Assembly: GCA_003280095.1 (NCBI GenBank)
Contig: QCGA01000012.1
Span: 1-41,449 of the forward strand
Length of the DNA stretch: 41,449 nt
Direction: 5' to 3'
Origin: Prochlorococcus sp. AG-363-O16
GTDB lineage: Bacteria; Cyanobacteriota; Cyanobacteriia; PCC-6307; Cyanobiaceae
The translations under genes were made by a program, and so were the position numbers. Below, piece after piece: positions 10,238 through 19,513 of the stretch (within the stretch, counting starts at the first letter, position 1; each line of letters begins with the position of its first letter). The notes beneath the pieces were generated by a model, which saw only the letters and a program-made list of their open reading frames with translations, was not told the origin of the DNA and searched no databases.

Positions 10238-11097
10238 GGAAGTTCTAAAACAATTCTTCCGAAAAGATTGCGACGAAAATCATCCAAAAGTCTCTGGGAC
10301 ATTCTCAAAGTATTGCCTGAAGTGTGCCTCAAAGAAACAGCATTCAACCAAGCGTCAGGGGCTTTCATGTCACCAGTCATAGAAATCCCATAACGTTTCA
10401 TCAAGAGCTCTGGTTCAACCCCAGTCTTCCCCTCCTCTTCAAGCCGACTCAAAAGTTCTAAAAACGCCAATGCAACCAACTCAACGTCATAGGCCGCTTG
10501 ACCGATATCATCGCAAATAGCTAATCGCAAGGCAGCTTCTTGATCATCCAATCGTGAAGGAAGAACCCCAGGGGCATCTAAAAGATCAATTCTTTGGCCA
10601 ACACGAACCCATCTCAAAGATCTAGTCACACCGGCTCGAGGTGCACTTGCCACCACTTTGCGTTTAAGGAGCCGATTAATTAAGGCAGACTTTCCAACAT
10701 TTGGAAAACCCAATGTGAGAGCTCGGACTGGGCGAGGTCTCATCCCTCGAAAAATTCTTCTACGGTTCAATTGATCACCAGCCCGCAACGCTGCATCCTG
10801 AAGTTGCTTTACTCCTGTACCAACCTTTGCATCACACCACCATGGGGTATGACCTTGAGCACGGAACCACACATCCCAATCTTTACGAGCCTCAACCGGA
10901 ACCATGTCAAGGCGATTAATGACAATCAAATGTTGTTTACCCCTGATCCACTTCTGCAGATTCGGATGAGCAGTTGCACGTGGAATTCGTGCATCCCTCA
11001 CCTCAATCACCAAGTCAACTTTGTCAAGATTCTGCTTAAGCTGCTCTTCTGCCTTTGCTATATGGCCTGGATACCACTGAATGATTTGACTGATCAC
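10234..11097 (-). CDS. rbgA: Ribosome biogenesis GTPase RbgA (YlqF)
   Basis: Circularly permuted GTPase that assists late 50S subunit assembly. The G motifs appear in permuted order: G4 NRLD, then G1 GFPNVGKSALINRLL, then G3 DAPGVL. The opening IQWYPGHIAKAEEQL is the family hallmark. I take the GTG at 11097 as start (287 residues), because it overlaps the stop of the upstream uspA-like gene as GTGA and sits just before the conserved WYPGH; a TTG at 11118 would add seven poorly conserved residues. It is coupled to rluD downstream by an ATGA overlap, forming a uspA-rbgA-rluD unit. Confidence 0.93.
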   Translation of the reverse strand: MISQIIQWYPGHIAKAEEQLKQNLDKVDLVIEVRDARIPRATAHPNLQKWIRGKQHLIVINRLDMVPVEARKDWDVWFRAQGHTPWWCDAKVGTGVKQLQDAALRAGDQLNRRRIFRGMRPRPVRALTLGFPNVGKSALINRLLKRKVVASAPRAGVTRSLRWVRVGQRIDLLDAPGVLPSRLDDQEAALRLAICDDIGQAAYDVELVALAFLELLSRLEEEGKTGVEPELLMKRYGISMTGDMKAPDAWLNAVSLRHTSGNTLRMSQRLLDDFRRNLFGRIVLELP

Positions 11098-11477
11098 GGA
11101 ATTACAAGAACAGGACAAGGAGCAAACTGAATCACTCTGATTGCGGTCCCATCGCTATCTACCTCGAGATTGCTTCCTCGAGTTCCCATGACAATCAAAT
11201 CAACATTCAGCTCATCAGCAGCATCACAAATCTCAAAAGCAGGTTTTCCCTCTCTCTCAAGGATTTCGCAAGCAAGACCTGACTTTTCGACTTGATCTCG
11301 GACTCTTTTCAAAAAAGAGGCTACATCTTGATAATCATCCATCCCATCTTGTCCAGATTGAACTACGGATAAAACAATTAAATTTGATTTGTGATCGAGA
11401 GCCAACTGCAAAACCTTACTAACGGTTTCCATCGCCTCACGACTTCGGTCTAATGGGAAAAGAACCTTCTCAAACAT
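11094..11477 (-). CDS. Universal stress protein (UspA family)
   Basis: A single-domain Usp protein of 127 residues. It opens with the typical MFEKVLFPLDRSREAMETV strand-helix and closes with DLIVMGTRGSN and CPVLVIP. The ATP-binding pattern G-x2-G-x9-G-S/T is only partly kept: GTRG is followed by VDSDGTAIR, so nucleotide binding is plausible but not certain. It is the first gene of a coupled unit with rbgA and rluD and is divergent from pgk, with a 132-base shared upstream region. Its physiological role is not known. Confidence 0.88.
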   Translation of the reverse strand: MFEKVLFPLDRSREAMETVSKVLQLALDHKSNLIVLSVVQSGQDGMDDYQDVASFLKRVRDQVEKSGLACEILEREGKPAFEICDAADELNVDLIVMGTRGSNLEVDSDGTAIRVIQFAPCPVLVIP

Positions 11478-11560
11478 TCAAACCCTCTCCATAACTGAAA
11501 AAATCTCTATAAATGAATTACTCAAGCAATCACGCTTTTCGAATTCATACCCCAATAATG

Positions 11561-11598
11561 CACCCAAAGGGTTAGTCTCAACCCCGTTTTTATATTTT
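11561..11598 (+). promoter_or_regulatory. Candidate attenuator-like hairpin in pgk leader
   Basis: Just upstream of pgk, GGGTT (11569-11573) can pair with AACCC (11580-11584) around a six-base loop and is followed by GTTTTTATATTTT. The same GGGT can instead pair with the preceding ACCC (11562-11565). This mutually exclusive pairing, ending in a T-run directly before the AGGA ribosome-binding site, resembles a transcription attenuator. Stems are only 4-5 bp, so it may be chance. Confidence 0.3.
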
Positions 11599-11609
11599 AG
11601 GAACAAGCC

Positions 11610-12815
11610 ATGGCGAAGCGTTCACTGTCTAGCCTCAGCGCAGCGGACCTACGCAATAAGCGCGTTCTAGTGAGGGTTGACTTCAATGTCCCCCTTGATG
11701 ATGGTGGCGAGATAACTGATGACACCAGAATCCGTGCCGCACTTCCAACAATTAACGATTTAATGAGCAAAGACGCCAAAGTAATACTTTCTGCTCACTT
11801 TGGAAGACCCAAAGGAAAAATCAACGAAGAAATGCGTCTAACAGCCGTTTCAAGCAGATTGAGTCAACTTTTAGGAAAAACCGTAGTAAAGACAGATAGT
11901 TGTATTGGCGAGGATGCAGAAATAAAAGTTGCCGCTATGGATAGTGGAGAAGTGATCTTGTTAGAAAACGTACGTTTTTTTGAAGAAGAAGAGAAAAACG
12001 AAGAAACCTTTGCCAAAAAGCTTGCTGATCTCGCTGACATATATGTGAATGATGCTTTTGGAGCTGCTCACAGAGCACATGCTTCCACTGCAGGAGTGAC
12101 AAAGCATCTCAATCCATGTGTAGCGGGATATCTAATGGAAAAAGAACTTAAATATCTTCAAGGAGCTATTAATGAACCAAAACGTCCACTTGCCGCAATC
12201 GTTGGTGGTTCAAAAGTAAGCAGCAAAATTGGAGTTTTAGAAGCACTTATAGATAAATGTGACAAGGTCCTAATTGGCGGAGGAATGATTTTTACTTTCT
12301 ATAAATCTCGAGGCCTAGCTGTGGGTAACAGTTTGGTCGAAGAAGACAAGCTTGAATTAGCTAAAGAACTCGAAGCTAAAGCCAAAAACAAAGGTGTTGA
12401 ACTACTTCTCCCAACTGACGTGGTTCTCGCTGATGAATTCTCAGCAAATGCCAATATTCAAATAGCTTCTATCGAATCAATCCCCGATGGATGGATGGGT
12501 TTAGATATTGGCCCAGACTCAATAACAGTCTTCCAGAAATCTCTTTCCAACTGTCAAACAGTGATATGGAATGGACCGATGGGAGTATTTGAATTCGATA
12601 AATTTGCCACCGGAACAAACTCGATAGCAACAACTTTGGCCAACTTAAGTGACAAAGGCTGTTGCACAATTATTGGTGGAGGTGATTCAGTTGCAGCAGT
12701 GGAAAAAGCTGGGCTAGCAGAGAAGATGTCTCACATCTCAACCGGAGGGGGAGCAAGTCTAGAATTACTAGAAGGAAAAGTATTGCCAGGAGTTGCAGCA
12801 CTGGATGAAAGTTGA
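11610..12815 (+). CDS. pgk: Phosphoglycerate kinase
   Basis: Interconverts 1,3-bisphosphoglycerate + ADP and 3-phosphoglycerate + ATP; in a cyanobacterium it serves both the Calvin cycle and glycolysis. The 401-residue product has the full family length, with [16 protein letters not shown] near 19-34, HFGRPKG near 64-70, [12 protein letters not shown] near 151-162, and the nucleotide-binding [11 protein letters not shown] and [13 protein letters not shown] near the C-terminus. The ATG is preceded by AGGA seven bases upstream. It is divergent from the uspA-like gene and convergent with the secreted hypothetical. Confidence 0.98.
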   Translation: MAKRSLSSLSAADLRNKRVLVRVDFNVPLDDGGEITDDTRIRAALPTINDLMSKDAKVILSAHFGRPKGKINEEMRLTAVSSRLSQLLGKTVVKTDSCIGEDAEIKVAAMDSGEVILLENVRFFEEEEKNEETFAKKLADLADIYVNDAFGAAHRAHASTAGVTKHLNPCVAGYLMEKELKYLQGAINEPKRPLAAIVGGSKVSSKIGVLEALIDKCDKVLIGGGMIFTFYKSRGLAVGNSLVEEDKLELAKELEAKAKNKGVELLLPTDVVLADEFSANANIQIASIESIPDGWMGLDIGPDSITVFQKSLSNCQTVIWNGPMGVFEFDKFATGTNSIATTLANLSDKGCCTIIGGGDSVAAVEKAGLAEKMSHISTGGGASLELLEGKVLPGVAALDES

Positions 12816-12892
12816 ATCCATATAGCACAAATCAAATCCAAAAATTCTCCTCTTAAATCTCCATTTAAAATAAGAATTATCCTTAATTTTTT

Positions 12893-13654
12893 TTAAAAGC
12901 TCAAGTACGCTTTATCTTCCACGACTCGCACTCGTTTTGTTATAGATATTAATCCATCTGGATGAACTATTAATGCGCCCCAAATTTGAGAACCAGGGGC
13001 CAGTGGGGCTTGCACAAGCTTATAGATTCCACCACCACCTAGAGGTCCCAAATCAATATCTTCCATTAAATGCACCTCACGTTCAAACTGTTTCAACTCG
13101 ACCAAACCACCTGCGACCATTGAACCTCCTAAAGGATTGTCCAATAGAACATCAAAGTCATAAGTACTTCCAGTCAAAACAACATCAGGAACCTGTAATT
13201 GCACTGTCAGCAAACTATCCTTACTTTTAAGAATAGAATGCTCTGTGATGACTTCGGAATCAATAATATGAGACCCTTCCGCATGCATTAATAATTTCTG
13301 ATGTGACTCTAAAGAGTAATTTTGACCACCATGGTTACGAGTTCCTGTCACAAATACATCGAATACTTGTCTACCATTTTTTAAGGGAGTTGATGTTGTA
13401 ACACTCCATTTCAAATCAGAGAATCTTGCCAAAAAATTCCGATATTGAACCTTTACCTGACTTGCCTGATCACCTATAAAAAGATTCCCTAATCGAGCTG
13501 GATTTGACGAATTAAGAGCTTGACTCAAGTCTTCCAACAAGGAGTGTTTCCTCTCCCCCAGAACAGCTACGGGACTAATTAAGGCAAATGCCATAGAAAT
13601 TGAAAGGAACCCTAGATGCAGCGGAAATCGCACTTTTTCCTTTTTAGATCTCAA
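12893..13654 (-). CDS. Secreted/lipid-envelope hypothetical protein, cyanobacterial
   Basis: A 253-residue protein of unknown function. A basic N-terminus (MRSKKEKVRF) followed by a hydrophobic run to about residue 32 (ending PVAVLGE) looks like a signal peptide with a possible cleavage after VLG, so export to periplasm or thylakoid lumen is likely. The rest is predicted soluble, rich in beta-type sequence, with a glycine cluster LGPLGGGGIYKL near 207-217. I recall similar proteins beside pgk and murG in picocyanobacteria, but no named domain is recognised. It shares a 35-base divergent gap with murG. Confidence 0.75.
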   Translation of the reverse strand: MRSKKEKVRFPLHLGFLSISMAFALISPVAVLGERKHSLLEDLSQALNSSNPARLGNLFIGDQASQVKVQYRNFLARFSDLKWSVTTSTPLKNGRQVFDVFVTGTRNHGGQNYSLESHQKLLMHAEGSHIIDSEVITEHSILKSKDSLLTVQLQVPDVVLTGSTYDFDVLLDNPLGGSMVAGGLVELKQFEREVHLMEDIDLGPLGGGGIYKLVQAPLAPGSQIWGALIVHPDGLISITKRVRVVEDKAYLSF

Positions 13655-13689
13655 GATAAGTTAGCTGGAATGTGTTTACAGTTTCTTAA

Positions 13690-14766
13690 ATGCCACGGGT
13701 TCTAATAGCTGCCAGCGGAACAGGAGGGCATATTTTCCCTGCTCTTGCAGTAGCCGAAGCGCTCTCTGAATCTTGGGAAGTTAGCTGGCTCGGTGTCCCT
13801 GACCGATTAGAGAACCAATTATTACCTACACACTTTGATCTCATCACAATTCCAGTTGGAGGCTTACAGGGCAATTGTTGGCAAAAAATTTTGACATTGA
13901 TCAAGCTATTAGCTTCCGTAGCAACAGTTCACTCACTTTTACAAAGAAAAAAAATAAATGCGGTTTTTACAACAGGTGGTTACATAGCTGCTCCAGCAAT
14001 TCTAGGAGCTTATTGGAACCGTCTACCTGTTGTTCTTCATGAGTCAAATGCAATTCCAGGACGAGTCAGTCGACTTTTGGGACGTTTTTGTCAAGTCGTC
14101 GCACTTGGCCAACCAATTAGCGCACATTCCATCCCAAACTGCCAAACAGTTATTACAGGTACTCCACTACGTTCAACATTCTTCAAAAAACACAATCTGC
14201 CAACTTGGGTACCAAATGGTAATGGCCCGTTATTAGTGGTGATAGGAGGTAGCCAAGGTGCTATCGGATTAAATCGGATGATCGAACCCTTGCTTCCCGC
14301 CCTACTTCAAACAGGCTGCAGGGTAGTTTATCTGAAAGGAATTCACGACCAAGATCACACAATAATCACACATCCCAACCTAGTTGTTAAAGCCTTTAGT
14401 AATGAAATTCCCGCACTACTCCAATATGCAGACTTAGCAATCAGTCGAGCAGGTGCAGGAACTCTTAGTGAATTAGCAGCGAGTGGGACACCATCGATCC
14501 TTGTGCCATTCCCACAAGCCACTGATCATCATCAAGAAGCAAATGCTGCATATGTTGCAGCATTTGGGGCCGCTGTAGTTGTTCACCAACACGCCCCAGA
14601 AGATCACACATTGAAAGAAACGATTTGGCGTTTACTTATACCTCAACTACAAGATCACAGAACTGGCAAGGATCATCTCGCCGAGATGAGCAAAAACATG
14701 AAAAAATTATCACCAATAAAAGCAAATCAAAAGCTAGTCAAGCTAATTGAAGAGTTAACGCAGTAA
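13690..14766 (+). CDS. murG: UDP-N-acetylglucosamine--undecaprenyl-PP-MurNAc-pentapeptide GlcNAc transferase
   Basis: GT28-family enzyme that converts lipid I to lipid II on the inner face of the cytoplasmic membrane for peptidoglycan synthesis. The 358-residue chain has the N-terminal glycine loop [16 protein letters not shown] (about 10-25), [14 protein letters not shown] for acceptor binding, GGSQGA near 190-195, and the UDP-GlcNAc site [15 protein letters not shown] with [14 protein letters not shown]. Length and motifs are complete. The last 12 bases overlap tail-to-tail with the aminotransferase gene on the opposite strand. Confidence 0.97.
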   Translation: MPRVLIAASGTGGHIFPALAVAEALSESWEVSWLGVPDRLENQLLPTHFDLITIPVGGLQGNCWQKILTLIKLLASVATVHSLLQRKKINAVFTTGGYIAAPAILGAYWNRLPVVLHESNAIPGRVSRLLGRFCQVVALGQPISAHSIPNCQTVITGTPLRSTFFKKHNLPTWVPNGNGPLLVVIGGSQGAIGLNRMIEPLLPALLQTGCRVVYLKGIHDQDHTIITHPNLVVKAFSNEIPALLQYADLAISRAGAGTLSELAASGTPSILVPFPQATDHHQEANAAYVAAFGAAVVVHQHAPEDHTLKETIWRLLIPQLQDHRTGKDHLAEMSKNMKKLSPIKANQKLVKLIEELTQ

Positions 14767-15858
14767 AGATTTCATTGCTTTCAAAAGTCTAAGATTGCCA
14801 GCTCTATTTTGGAGGCCAATCCTTAACCAATGATCACCTAAATGTTCAAACGAACGACAATCTCTCAGTAGAATTCGACGATCTGCCAATTGCTTTCGCA
14901 AAGAAACCAACGAAAAGTCTCCTCGAATCAAGAAGAAATTGGCAGAAGAAGGATATGGCTGGATCCCTGGCAAACCTTTTAATTTTGATATCAACCACGA
15001 ACCCTCAATATCCACCCACTTTTGCACACGATGCATCCACTGCTCCAACCCACGTTTATCACTCATTAAAAGAGTGCCAAGATTAGTTGCGAGTCCATTT
15101 AAAGGCCATGGGTCACGCCATTGACTCCATCGTCTTAGTCTCTCTGGATCACCTAGGGCATACCCCAACCTCAAACCTGCAAGGGCAAATAATTTAGTGA
15201 GACTTCGGATCACAACAATATTGGATCGTTTCTCAACTAGTGGGACAAGAGATTGTCTCGGGCCTCCAGGTACCAATGGAAGAAATGCCTCATCACAAAT
15301 AACCAATTTGTAATTATCCAATAACTTCTCTATGGATTCTCTACTCCAAAGTTGTCCAGTCGGATTATGTGGATTAGTAATCCATAGAACATCCGAACTT
15401 GGTCTGAGTGGAAAAGGCTGAGGCTTATGCGATGACCAAGATAAAGGTAACTTTTCGAATCGAAAAGTCGCGTCCCAACATTTCAGGGCCCTTGCATAAT
15501 CACCAAAACCTGGAGAAGGAAGAGATGTTAATCCAATATATGCAGCATCACGAGCGGCCCAAGTAAACAACTCAGAAGCACCATTACCAGGTAAAACCAT
15601 TGAAGAGTCAACTTCATGCCAACCTCCAATAGCATCTCGAAAATCCTGATAACTTCTATCTGGATAGTCCCGCAAAGAATGACCAAAAAGTTCTTTCAAC
15701 AAAGACAGTCTCAGTTTCCTTGGCAAAGGGAAAGGAGCTAAAGATGCACTTGCATCCAAAATCTGATTCACTCGACATCCAAGGCGTCTAGCCTCCTGAC
15801 TAACATTACCGCCATGGGAAGTAGTCAATTCAATTAAATCGCTGGTGTGTGATTCCAA
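14755..15858 (-). CDS. PLP aminotransferase, CobD/HisC-like (threonine-phosphate decarboxylase candidate)
   Basis: Fold type I PLP enzyme of 367 residues. Visible: [13 protein letters not shown] near 15-27 (CobD-style opening), PGNGASELF (90-98), [11 protein letters not shown] (171-181), CDEAFLPL (188-195), and the Schiff-base lysine in [14 protein letters not shown] (K222). The opening HGGN...A matches L-threonine-O-3-phosphate decarboxylases, which supply (R)-1-amino-2-propanol phosphate for the cobalamin side chain; cyanobacteria make pseudocobalamin, so this role is plausible. A HisC-type transaminase is the alternative, and another HisC-like gene sits at the left edge of the window. Confidence 0.85.
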   Translation of the reverse strand: MESHTSDLIELTTSHGGNVSQEARRLGCRVNQILDASASLAPFPLPRKLRLSLLKELFGHSLRDYPDRSYQDFRDAIGGWHEVDSSMVLPGNGASELFTWAARDAAYIGLTSLPSPGFGDYARALKCWDATFRFEKLPLSWSSHKPQPFPLRPSSDVLWITNPHNPTGQLWSRESIEKLLDNYKLVICDEAFLPLVPGGPRQSLVPLVEKRSNIVVIRSLTKLFALAGLRLGYALGDPERLRRWSQWRDPWPLNGLATNLGTLLMSDKRGLEQWMHRVQKWVDIEGSWLISKLKGLPGIQPYPSSANFFLIRGDFSLVSLRKQLADRRILLRDCRSFEHLGDHWLRIGLQNRAGNLRLLKAMKSLLR

Positions 15859-15938
15859 TCATCCTCATCTCTATTCATTTTAGGAACTAAAAATCACTTA
15901 AAAAAAGAGATCATGTAAATGAAGATTATGCCAAGAGA

Positions 15939-17123
15939 CTATTCCCTACCAATCCATGGGACTTCAGTCCCAACAGCGTCAGAGATGTTATCAAACCCAT
16001 GGCGATCCAACTGCTCTAATAGGCCTTCTAAAATACCTGGAACAAGTTGTGGACCACGAAATATCCACCCTGTGTAAACCTGCACTAAGGATGCACCTGC
16101 AACGATTCTCTGCCAAGCAGTTTGTGGCGAATCAATACCTCCAACTCCAATTAAAGGTAACTTTGGTCCTGCTATCGCACGCAACCGTCTAATTACTTCA
16201 GTTGCTCGACAACGAATAGGTACACCACTCAACCCGCCTGGTTCTTCTGCAAGAGTGCGACCACTTTGTGCAAGAACACGCTTTTCTAACCCAAATCGAT
16301 CCAAACTCGTATTAACTGCAATCACACCTGCCAAACTTATCTCACTGGCAAATCTTGCAAGATCATCAATGGATTGATTGGTCAGATCTGGTGCAATTTT
16401 GACTAATAAAGGTGGACATATTTCAAACTTTCGAAGTCTGTCTACTAATACTTTCAAACTAGTAGAACTCTGAAGCGATCGTAGTCCAGGAGTATTTGGA
16501 GAGCTCACATTAATAACAACATAATCTGCGAATTTTGCTAATAATTCAAGAGATGCAGCGTAGTCCTCGGAAGCCATATCCAAAGGTGTAACTCTCGACT
16601 TACCAAGATTGATACCTAAAACAGCGGCCCTGTCACCAGGCAAAGGTAAAGACTGCGATTCAAGGGTACGACGCATGATCGCGGCACCATCATTGTTAAA
16701 GCCCATACGATTCAAAGCAGCTTGCTCTTCCGCAAGACGAAAAAGTCTCGGGCGAGGGTTGCCTTCCTGTTTATGAAAGGTAACTGTACCTAGCTCTGCA
16801 AACCCAAATCCAAAACAATGCCAAAGACCCGAAGCGACACCATCCTTATCAAATCCTGCAGCAAGACCAACAGGGTTCTTAAAACGGCAACCAAATAGTG
16901 ACTGTTCCAGTCGTACATCATTACGCTGTAAATCGTTTGATAAAAGTTCCAAAATATTTGCGATCCCTACCCAATTTCTTCTAAGAGACATGTGGGCAAG
17001 ACCAGTTAATGCAATTTTGGTGACTTTTTCAGCATCAAAACCATCATCAACACGCAATAACGGCCCAAGCAAATTGTTATAAAAACCATCTATCAATCCA
17101 GTATTCGTTGTCTTATTTGTCAT
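15939..17123 (-). CDS. pyrD: Dihydroorotate dehydrogenase (class 2, quinone)
   Basis: Oxidises dihydroorotate to orotate in pyrimidine synthesis, using membrane quinone. The 394-residue length and N-terminal extension of about 55 residues before the barrel mark the class 2 type. Signatures: [15 protein letters not shown] near 82-96, [21 protein letters not shown] with the class 2 catalytic Ser, NTSLDR, and the FMN phosphate site [28 protein letters not shown]. Its ATG overlaps the TGA of rnhA by four bases (ATGA), indicating coupling, although the two pathways are unrelated. Confidence 0.96.
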   Translation of the reverse strand: MTNKTTNTGLIDGFYNNLLGPLLRVDDGFDAEKVTKIALTGLAHMSLRRNWVGIANILELLSNDLQRNDVRLEQSLFGCRFKNPVGLAAGFDKDGVASGLWHCFGFGFAELGTVTFHKQEGNPRPRLFRLAEEQAALNRMGFNNDGAAIMRRTLESQSLPLPGDRAAVLGINLGKSRVTPLDMASEDYAASLELLAKFADYVVINVSSPNTPGLRSLQSSTSLKVLVDRLRKFEICPPLLVKIAPDLTNQSIDDLARFASEISLAGVIAVNTSLDRFGLEKRVLAQSGRTLAEEPGGLSGVPIRCRATEVIRRLRAIAGPKLPLIGVGGIDSPQTAWQRIVAGASLVQVYTGWIFRGPQLVPGILEGLLEQLDRHGFDNISDAVGTEVPWIGRE

Positions 17124-17884
17124 ATATCATTCTTCTTCTCAAAATTTTGCTGCTCCTTACAAGTAGGGAACAACTTCCAACGACCATCATCAAGTGGTAC
17201 CAATACCCAATCTCGCCATTGCCAGGCTGATTGTCGAGTTCGAAGTATATCAATAGGTTGTTCCACTAACTCAGATAACTCCGCAAGAGTGAGACCAAAT
17301 CCATTTTGAGCAAATCGATCTGCCAACTCCAAGCGAGAAAGCAATCCATTCAAATCCAAAGATGGCAAATCAGTTGATTCCTTTTCCTTGCCTTTAAATC
17401 TCAATAGTGAGTCAGATTGCAAGTCAATAGTCAACCCCTTCGAGAAACTCACTGCGATTTCATCAACCCTGTCATTATCTGGATCTCCACTGTGACCCTT
17501 TACATAAACTAGAGGTACGTCTGGAAGGCGAGCGAAATCAAGAGCCTTCCATAGATCCTGATTCATCACAGGTTTACCACCCGCCGTTTTCCAACTTTTT
17601 CTCTTCCAGGCAGGCATCCATTTGTCAAAACCATCAATTAAATACTTACTATCAGTTTTAATTGTTAATTGAGCGTGTCGCGGAAGCCCTTTAAGTTTCT
17701 CCAATAATGATAAGGCAGCCTGAAGTTCCATCCGATTATTAGTTGTCAAACGCTCATGGCCTCCCCACTCTTCAATACTTCCATCATCAAATCGAATTAG
17801 GGCACCCCAACCTCCAGGGCCTGGGTTACCACTGCATGCTCCATCAGTCGCCGCAACCACTGCCTTCGCTTGACTACCAACCAT
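17120..17884 (-). CDS. rnhA: Ribonuclease HI with C-terminal extension
   Basis: Degrades RNA in RNA-DNA hybrids. The first 150 residues are a complete RNase HI domain: D14 in [17 protein letters not shown]53 in [10 protein letters not shown]78 in [11 protein letters not shown] and D141 in NDRVDEIA, with VKGHSGD before it. About 100 further residues follow ([27 protein letters not shown]..., W-rich end [20 protein letters not shown]). The typical bacterial enzyme is about 155 residues, so this is an extended form; the extension resembles a small helical module with a tryptophan-rich tail and is of unknown function. Coupled to pyrD downstream. Confidence 0.93.
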   Translation of the reverse strand: MVGSQAKAVVAATDGACSGNPGPGGWGALIRFDDGSIEEWGGHERLTTNNRMELQAALSLLEKLKGLPRHAQLTIKTDSKYLIDGFDKWMPAWKRKSWKTAGGKPVMNQDLWKALDFARLPDVPLVYVKGHSGDPDNDRVDEIAVSFSKGLTIDLQSDSLLRFKGKEKESTDLPSLDLNGLLSRLELADRFAQNGFGLTLAELSELVEQPIDILRTRQSAWQWRDWVLVPLDDGRWKLFPTCKEQQNFEKKNDI

Positions 17885-18149
17885 TTGAAAAATTCCTAAT
17901 ATGAAACCAATAAGCCTGGAAGAGAACTCATTGTCGATCAGTTGAGAACATTCTTCAGCAACTTACTCATAAACGATGCAATTCACTCGATTAATTGATG
18001 TGCACATAAGTAAGGAAACTTTGATCTCCTTTTCCAAAAAAAAATGCAACACCCCTTAGAGTGATATCTAAAGGCAGAAAAACCGAAAGACATATGCTGG
18101 GACAGTTAAAAGAGCGCCACTCTCAATCAAGCGCAATCTAAATCCTTGG
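17885..18149. other. Intergenic region upstream of rnhA
   Basis: 265 bases between the rnhA start and the candidate small-RNA promoter. Short open frames of 14-15 codons (for example from the ATG near 17900 and near 18093) are present, but none has convincing coding signals. It presumably holds the rnhA promoter reading left. No repeat or structured RNA was recognised here. Confidence 0.5.
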
Positions 18150-18262
18150 TATAAATTTTTAACGTGTGAGGGGTGAGGAAACTAATTCTGGGTCGAAACA
18201 AGGAAAGACTCCAGAATTATTTCCACCTCAAAAGCCCTGCCTAATAAGGCAGGGCTTTTCAT
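18150..18262 (+). ncRNA. Yfr2-like small RNA with promoter -10 and terminator
   Basis: A -10-like TATAAA lies at 18150-18155, giving a start near 18163 and an RNA of about 95-100 nt. The body has a long broken stem: GGTGAGGAAA (18172-18181) against TTTCCACC (18220-18227) and ATTCTGG (18185-18191) against CCAGAAT (18211-18217), enclosing the purine loop with CGAAACAAGGAAAG (18194-18207). A strong terminator follows. AGGAAAC/GAAACARGGAAA-type loops, this length and a location beside rplL fit my recollection of the cyanobacterial Yfr2 (Cyano-1) family. The family name is from memory; the fold, promoter and terminator are seen. Confidence 0.6.
18232..18262 (+). terminator. Rho-independent terminator of the Yfr2-like RNA
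   Basis: GCCCTGCC (18234-18241) pairs with GGCAGGGC (18248-18255) around TAATAA and is followed by TTTTCATTT. The stem is perfect over 8 bp. A-rich sequence also precedes it, so it could act in both directions, but the rplJL messages have their own terminator. Confidence 0.85.
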
Positions 18263-18272
18263 TTATAAACTC

Positions 18273-18308
18273 TCAAAAAAAAACCGGTCTCAAAGAAAGA
18301 GGCCGGTC
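18273..18308 (-). terminator. Rho-independent terminator of the rplJ-rplL operon
   Basis: Read leftward, GACCGGCCTC and GAGACCGGT form a stem of about 8 pairs with one C-A mismatch around TTTCTTT, followed by nine or more T (18275-18283 as A on the plus strand). It lies about 20 bases past the rplL stop, the expected place for operon termination. Confidence 0.88.
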
Positions 18309-18327
18309 AGAAAAATGGTAGATAAAA

Positions 18328-18720
18328 CTACTTAAGGCTCACTTTTCCTCCGGCTTCTTCGATAGCCTTTTTCAAGGCTTCGGCATCATCTTTAGAAATC
18401 CCTTCCTTAATTGTTTTCGGAGCAGCTTCAACCATAGCCTTTGCATCTCCAAGACCAAGGCCTGTAGCTTCACGTACTGCTTTCAGAACTTTGATTTTTG
18501 AAGAGGCTTCAAAGCTTTCGAGAACAACATCAAATTCAGTTTTCTCTTCAGCGGCATCGCCACCACTAGCCGCAGCCGCACCAGGAGCAGCAATTGCCAC
18601 CCCAGCCGTAGCTGCTGCAGATACACCAAAGGCTTCCTCAATTTGCTTTACAAGCTCAGAGGCTTCAAGCAATGAAAGAGTTTTAAGTGACTCAAGAATT
18701 TCGTCTGTTTTTTTAGACAT
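18328..18720 (-). CDS. rplL: 50S ribosomal protein L7/L12
   Basis: Stalk protein that recruits translation GTPases. The 130-residue product has the N-terminal dimerisation helix pair ([26 protein letters not shown], about 8-33), the Ala/Gly-rich flexible hinge (36-57), and the globular C-terminal domain with [24 protein letters not shown]. It follows rplJ with a 44-base gap and precedes a clear terminator, so rplJ-rplL form the usual unit whose stoichiometry is set by translation. Confidence 0.98.
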   Translation of the reverse strand: MSKKTDEILESLKTLSLLEASELVKQIEEAFGVSAAATAGVAIAAPGAAAASGGDAAEEKTEFDVVLESFEASSKIKVLKAVREATGLGLGDAKAMVEAAPKTIKEGISKDDAEALKKAIEEAGGKVSLK

Positions 18721-18764
18721 GATTGGAATTCAGCAACAGATAAGGGGAAATCGTTTAAAGATAA

Positions 18765-19292
18765 TCAGCTTTCGCCACTTTCGGCATGCTGATTCAGTGC
18801 TCTAGCAAGACCTGAGGGGACCTCTTTGACACCAATAGCAATCTTGGTGGTTACAGCATTCAAAGAACCGGCAATCTGAGCAATTAGTACTTCCTTAGAA
18901 GGAAGACTACCAATAGCCTTGATCTCATCCTTAGTCAGAAGTTTGCCTTCGAAAAGGCCACCCTTCGTTTGGGATTTCTTGGTGTCTTTCTGAAAAGACT
19001 GAACAGCCTTCACTGCACCGCCAACATCACCCTTAACAAGCACAAATGCATTAGTACCAGTTAAAAGCGAGTCGAGATTTGACCAGGCACTATCACCATT
19101 AATTGCACGACGCATCAAAGTGTTTTTAGTCACCTTGCAAACACCGTTACTGTCCTGAAGACGAGTCCTCAGGTCAGATATTTCTTTAACGGAAAGTCCC
19201 TGATAATCAAGAACAAGTGCCATCTCAGCGTCGTCAAGTAAAGCTTTGAGCTCTTCAACGATCTGTTGCTTGTTCTCCAGTGTGCGGCCCAT
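18765..19292 (-). CDS. rplJ: 50S ribosomal protein L10
   Basis: Stalk base protein that binds 23S rRNA and L7/L12 dimers. I place the start at the ATG at 19292 ([12 protein letters not shown]..., 175 residues); a further upstream in-frame start at 19334 would add 14 residues ([14 protein letters not shown]) lying in the structured leader and is unlikely. The N-terminal [28 protein letters not shown] and the C-terminal helix [27 protein letters not shown] are family typical. Expression is probably controlled by L10 binding its own leader (see 19293-19513). Confidence 0.95.
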   Translation of the reverse strand: MGRTLENKQQIVEELKALLDDAEMALVLDYQGLSVKEISDLRTRLQDSNGVCKVTKNTLMRRAINGDSAWSNLDSLLTGTNAFVLVKGDVGGAVKAVQSFQKDTKKSQTKGGLFEGKLLTKDEIKAIGSLPSKEVLIAQIAGSLNAVTTKIAIGVKEVPSGLARALNQHAESGES

Positions 19293-19513
19293 AGGAATCG
19301 GTCGAATCGAGGAACAAGCTGGACATGCGGCCATTCAGCGTTTCCAAAAGGAAACGAGGCCACACTCCGATCCAATTCCCTATGGGAAAAAATCTTAAAG
19401 TCTGCCTCGGCAGGGCTTATACAAAATCAACCAGTAAATACTAAATCGATCATGCTACCTGCTGTCTTTGGCCGGGCACATGCCCGTTGGCTTTCGCCAA
19501 GCCCAACCCTACA
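19293..19513 (-). promoter_or_regulatory. Ribosomal protein L10 leader
   Basis: The 221-base gap between rplA and rplJ, read leftward, holds hairpins GGCTTGGC-GAAA-GCCAA (19503-19487) and CGGGCATGTGCCCG (19486-19473), followed at once by CCAAAGACAGCAGG (about 19471-19458). This tandem arrangement and the GACAGCAGG box match the L10 leader class that binds L10-(L12)4 to repress the operon. The rest of the gap contains a further GC-rich fold at 19402-19416 and a T-run, possibly a terminator involved in L10/L12 regulation. Confidence 0.7.

Noticed and set aside
18093-18140. 15-codon frame before the Yfr2-like RNA
   Set aside because: Too short and without a ribosome-binding site; overlaps the promoter region of the small RNA.
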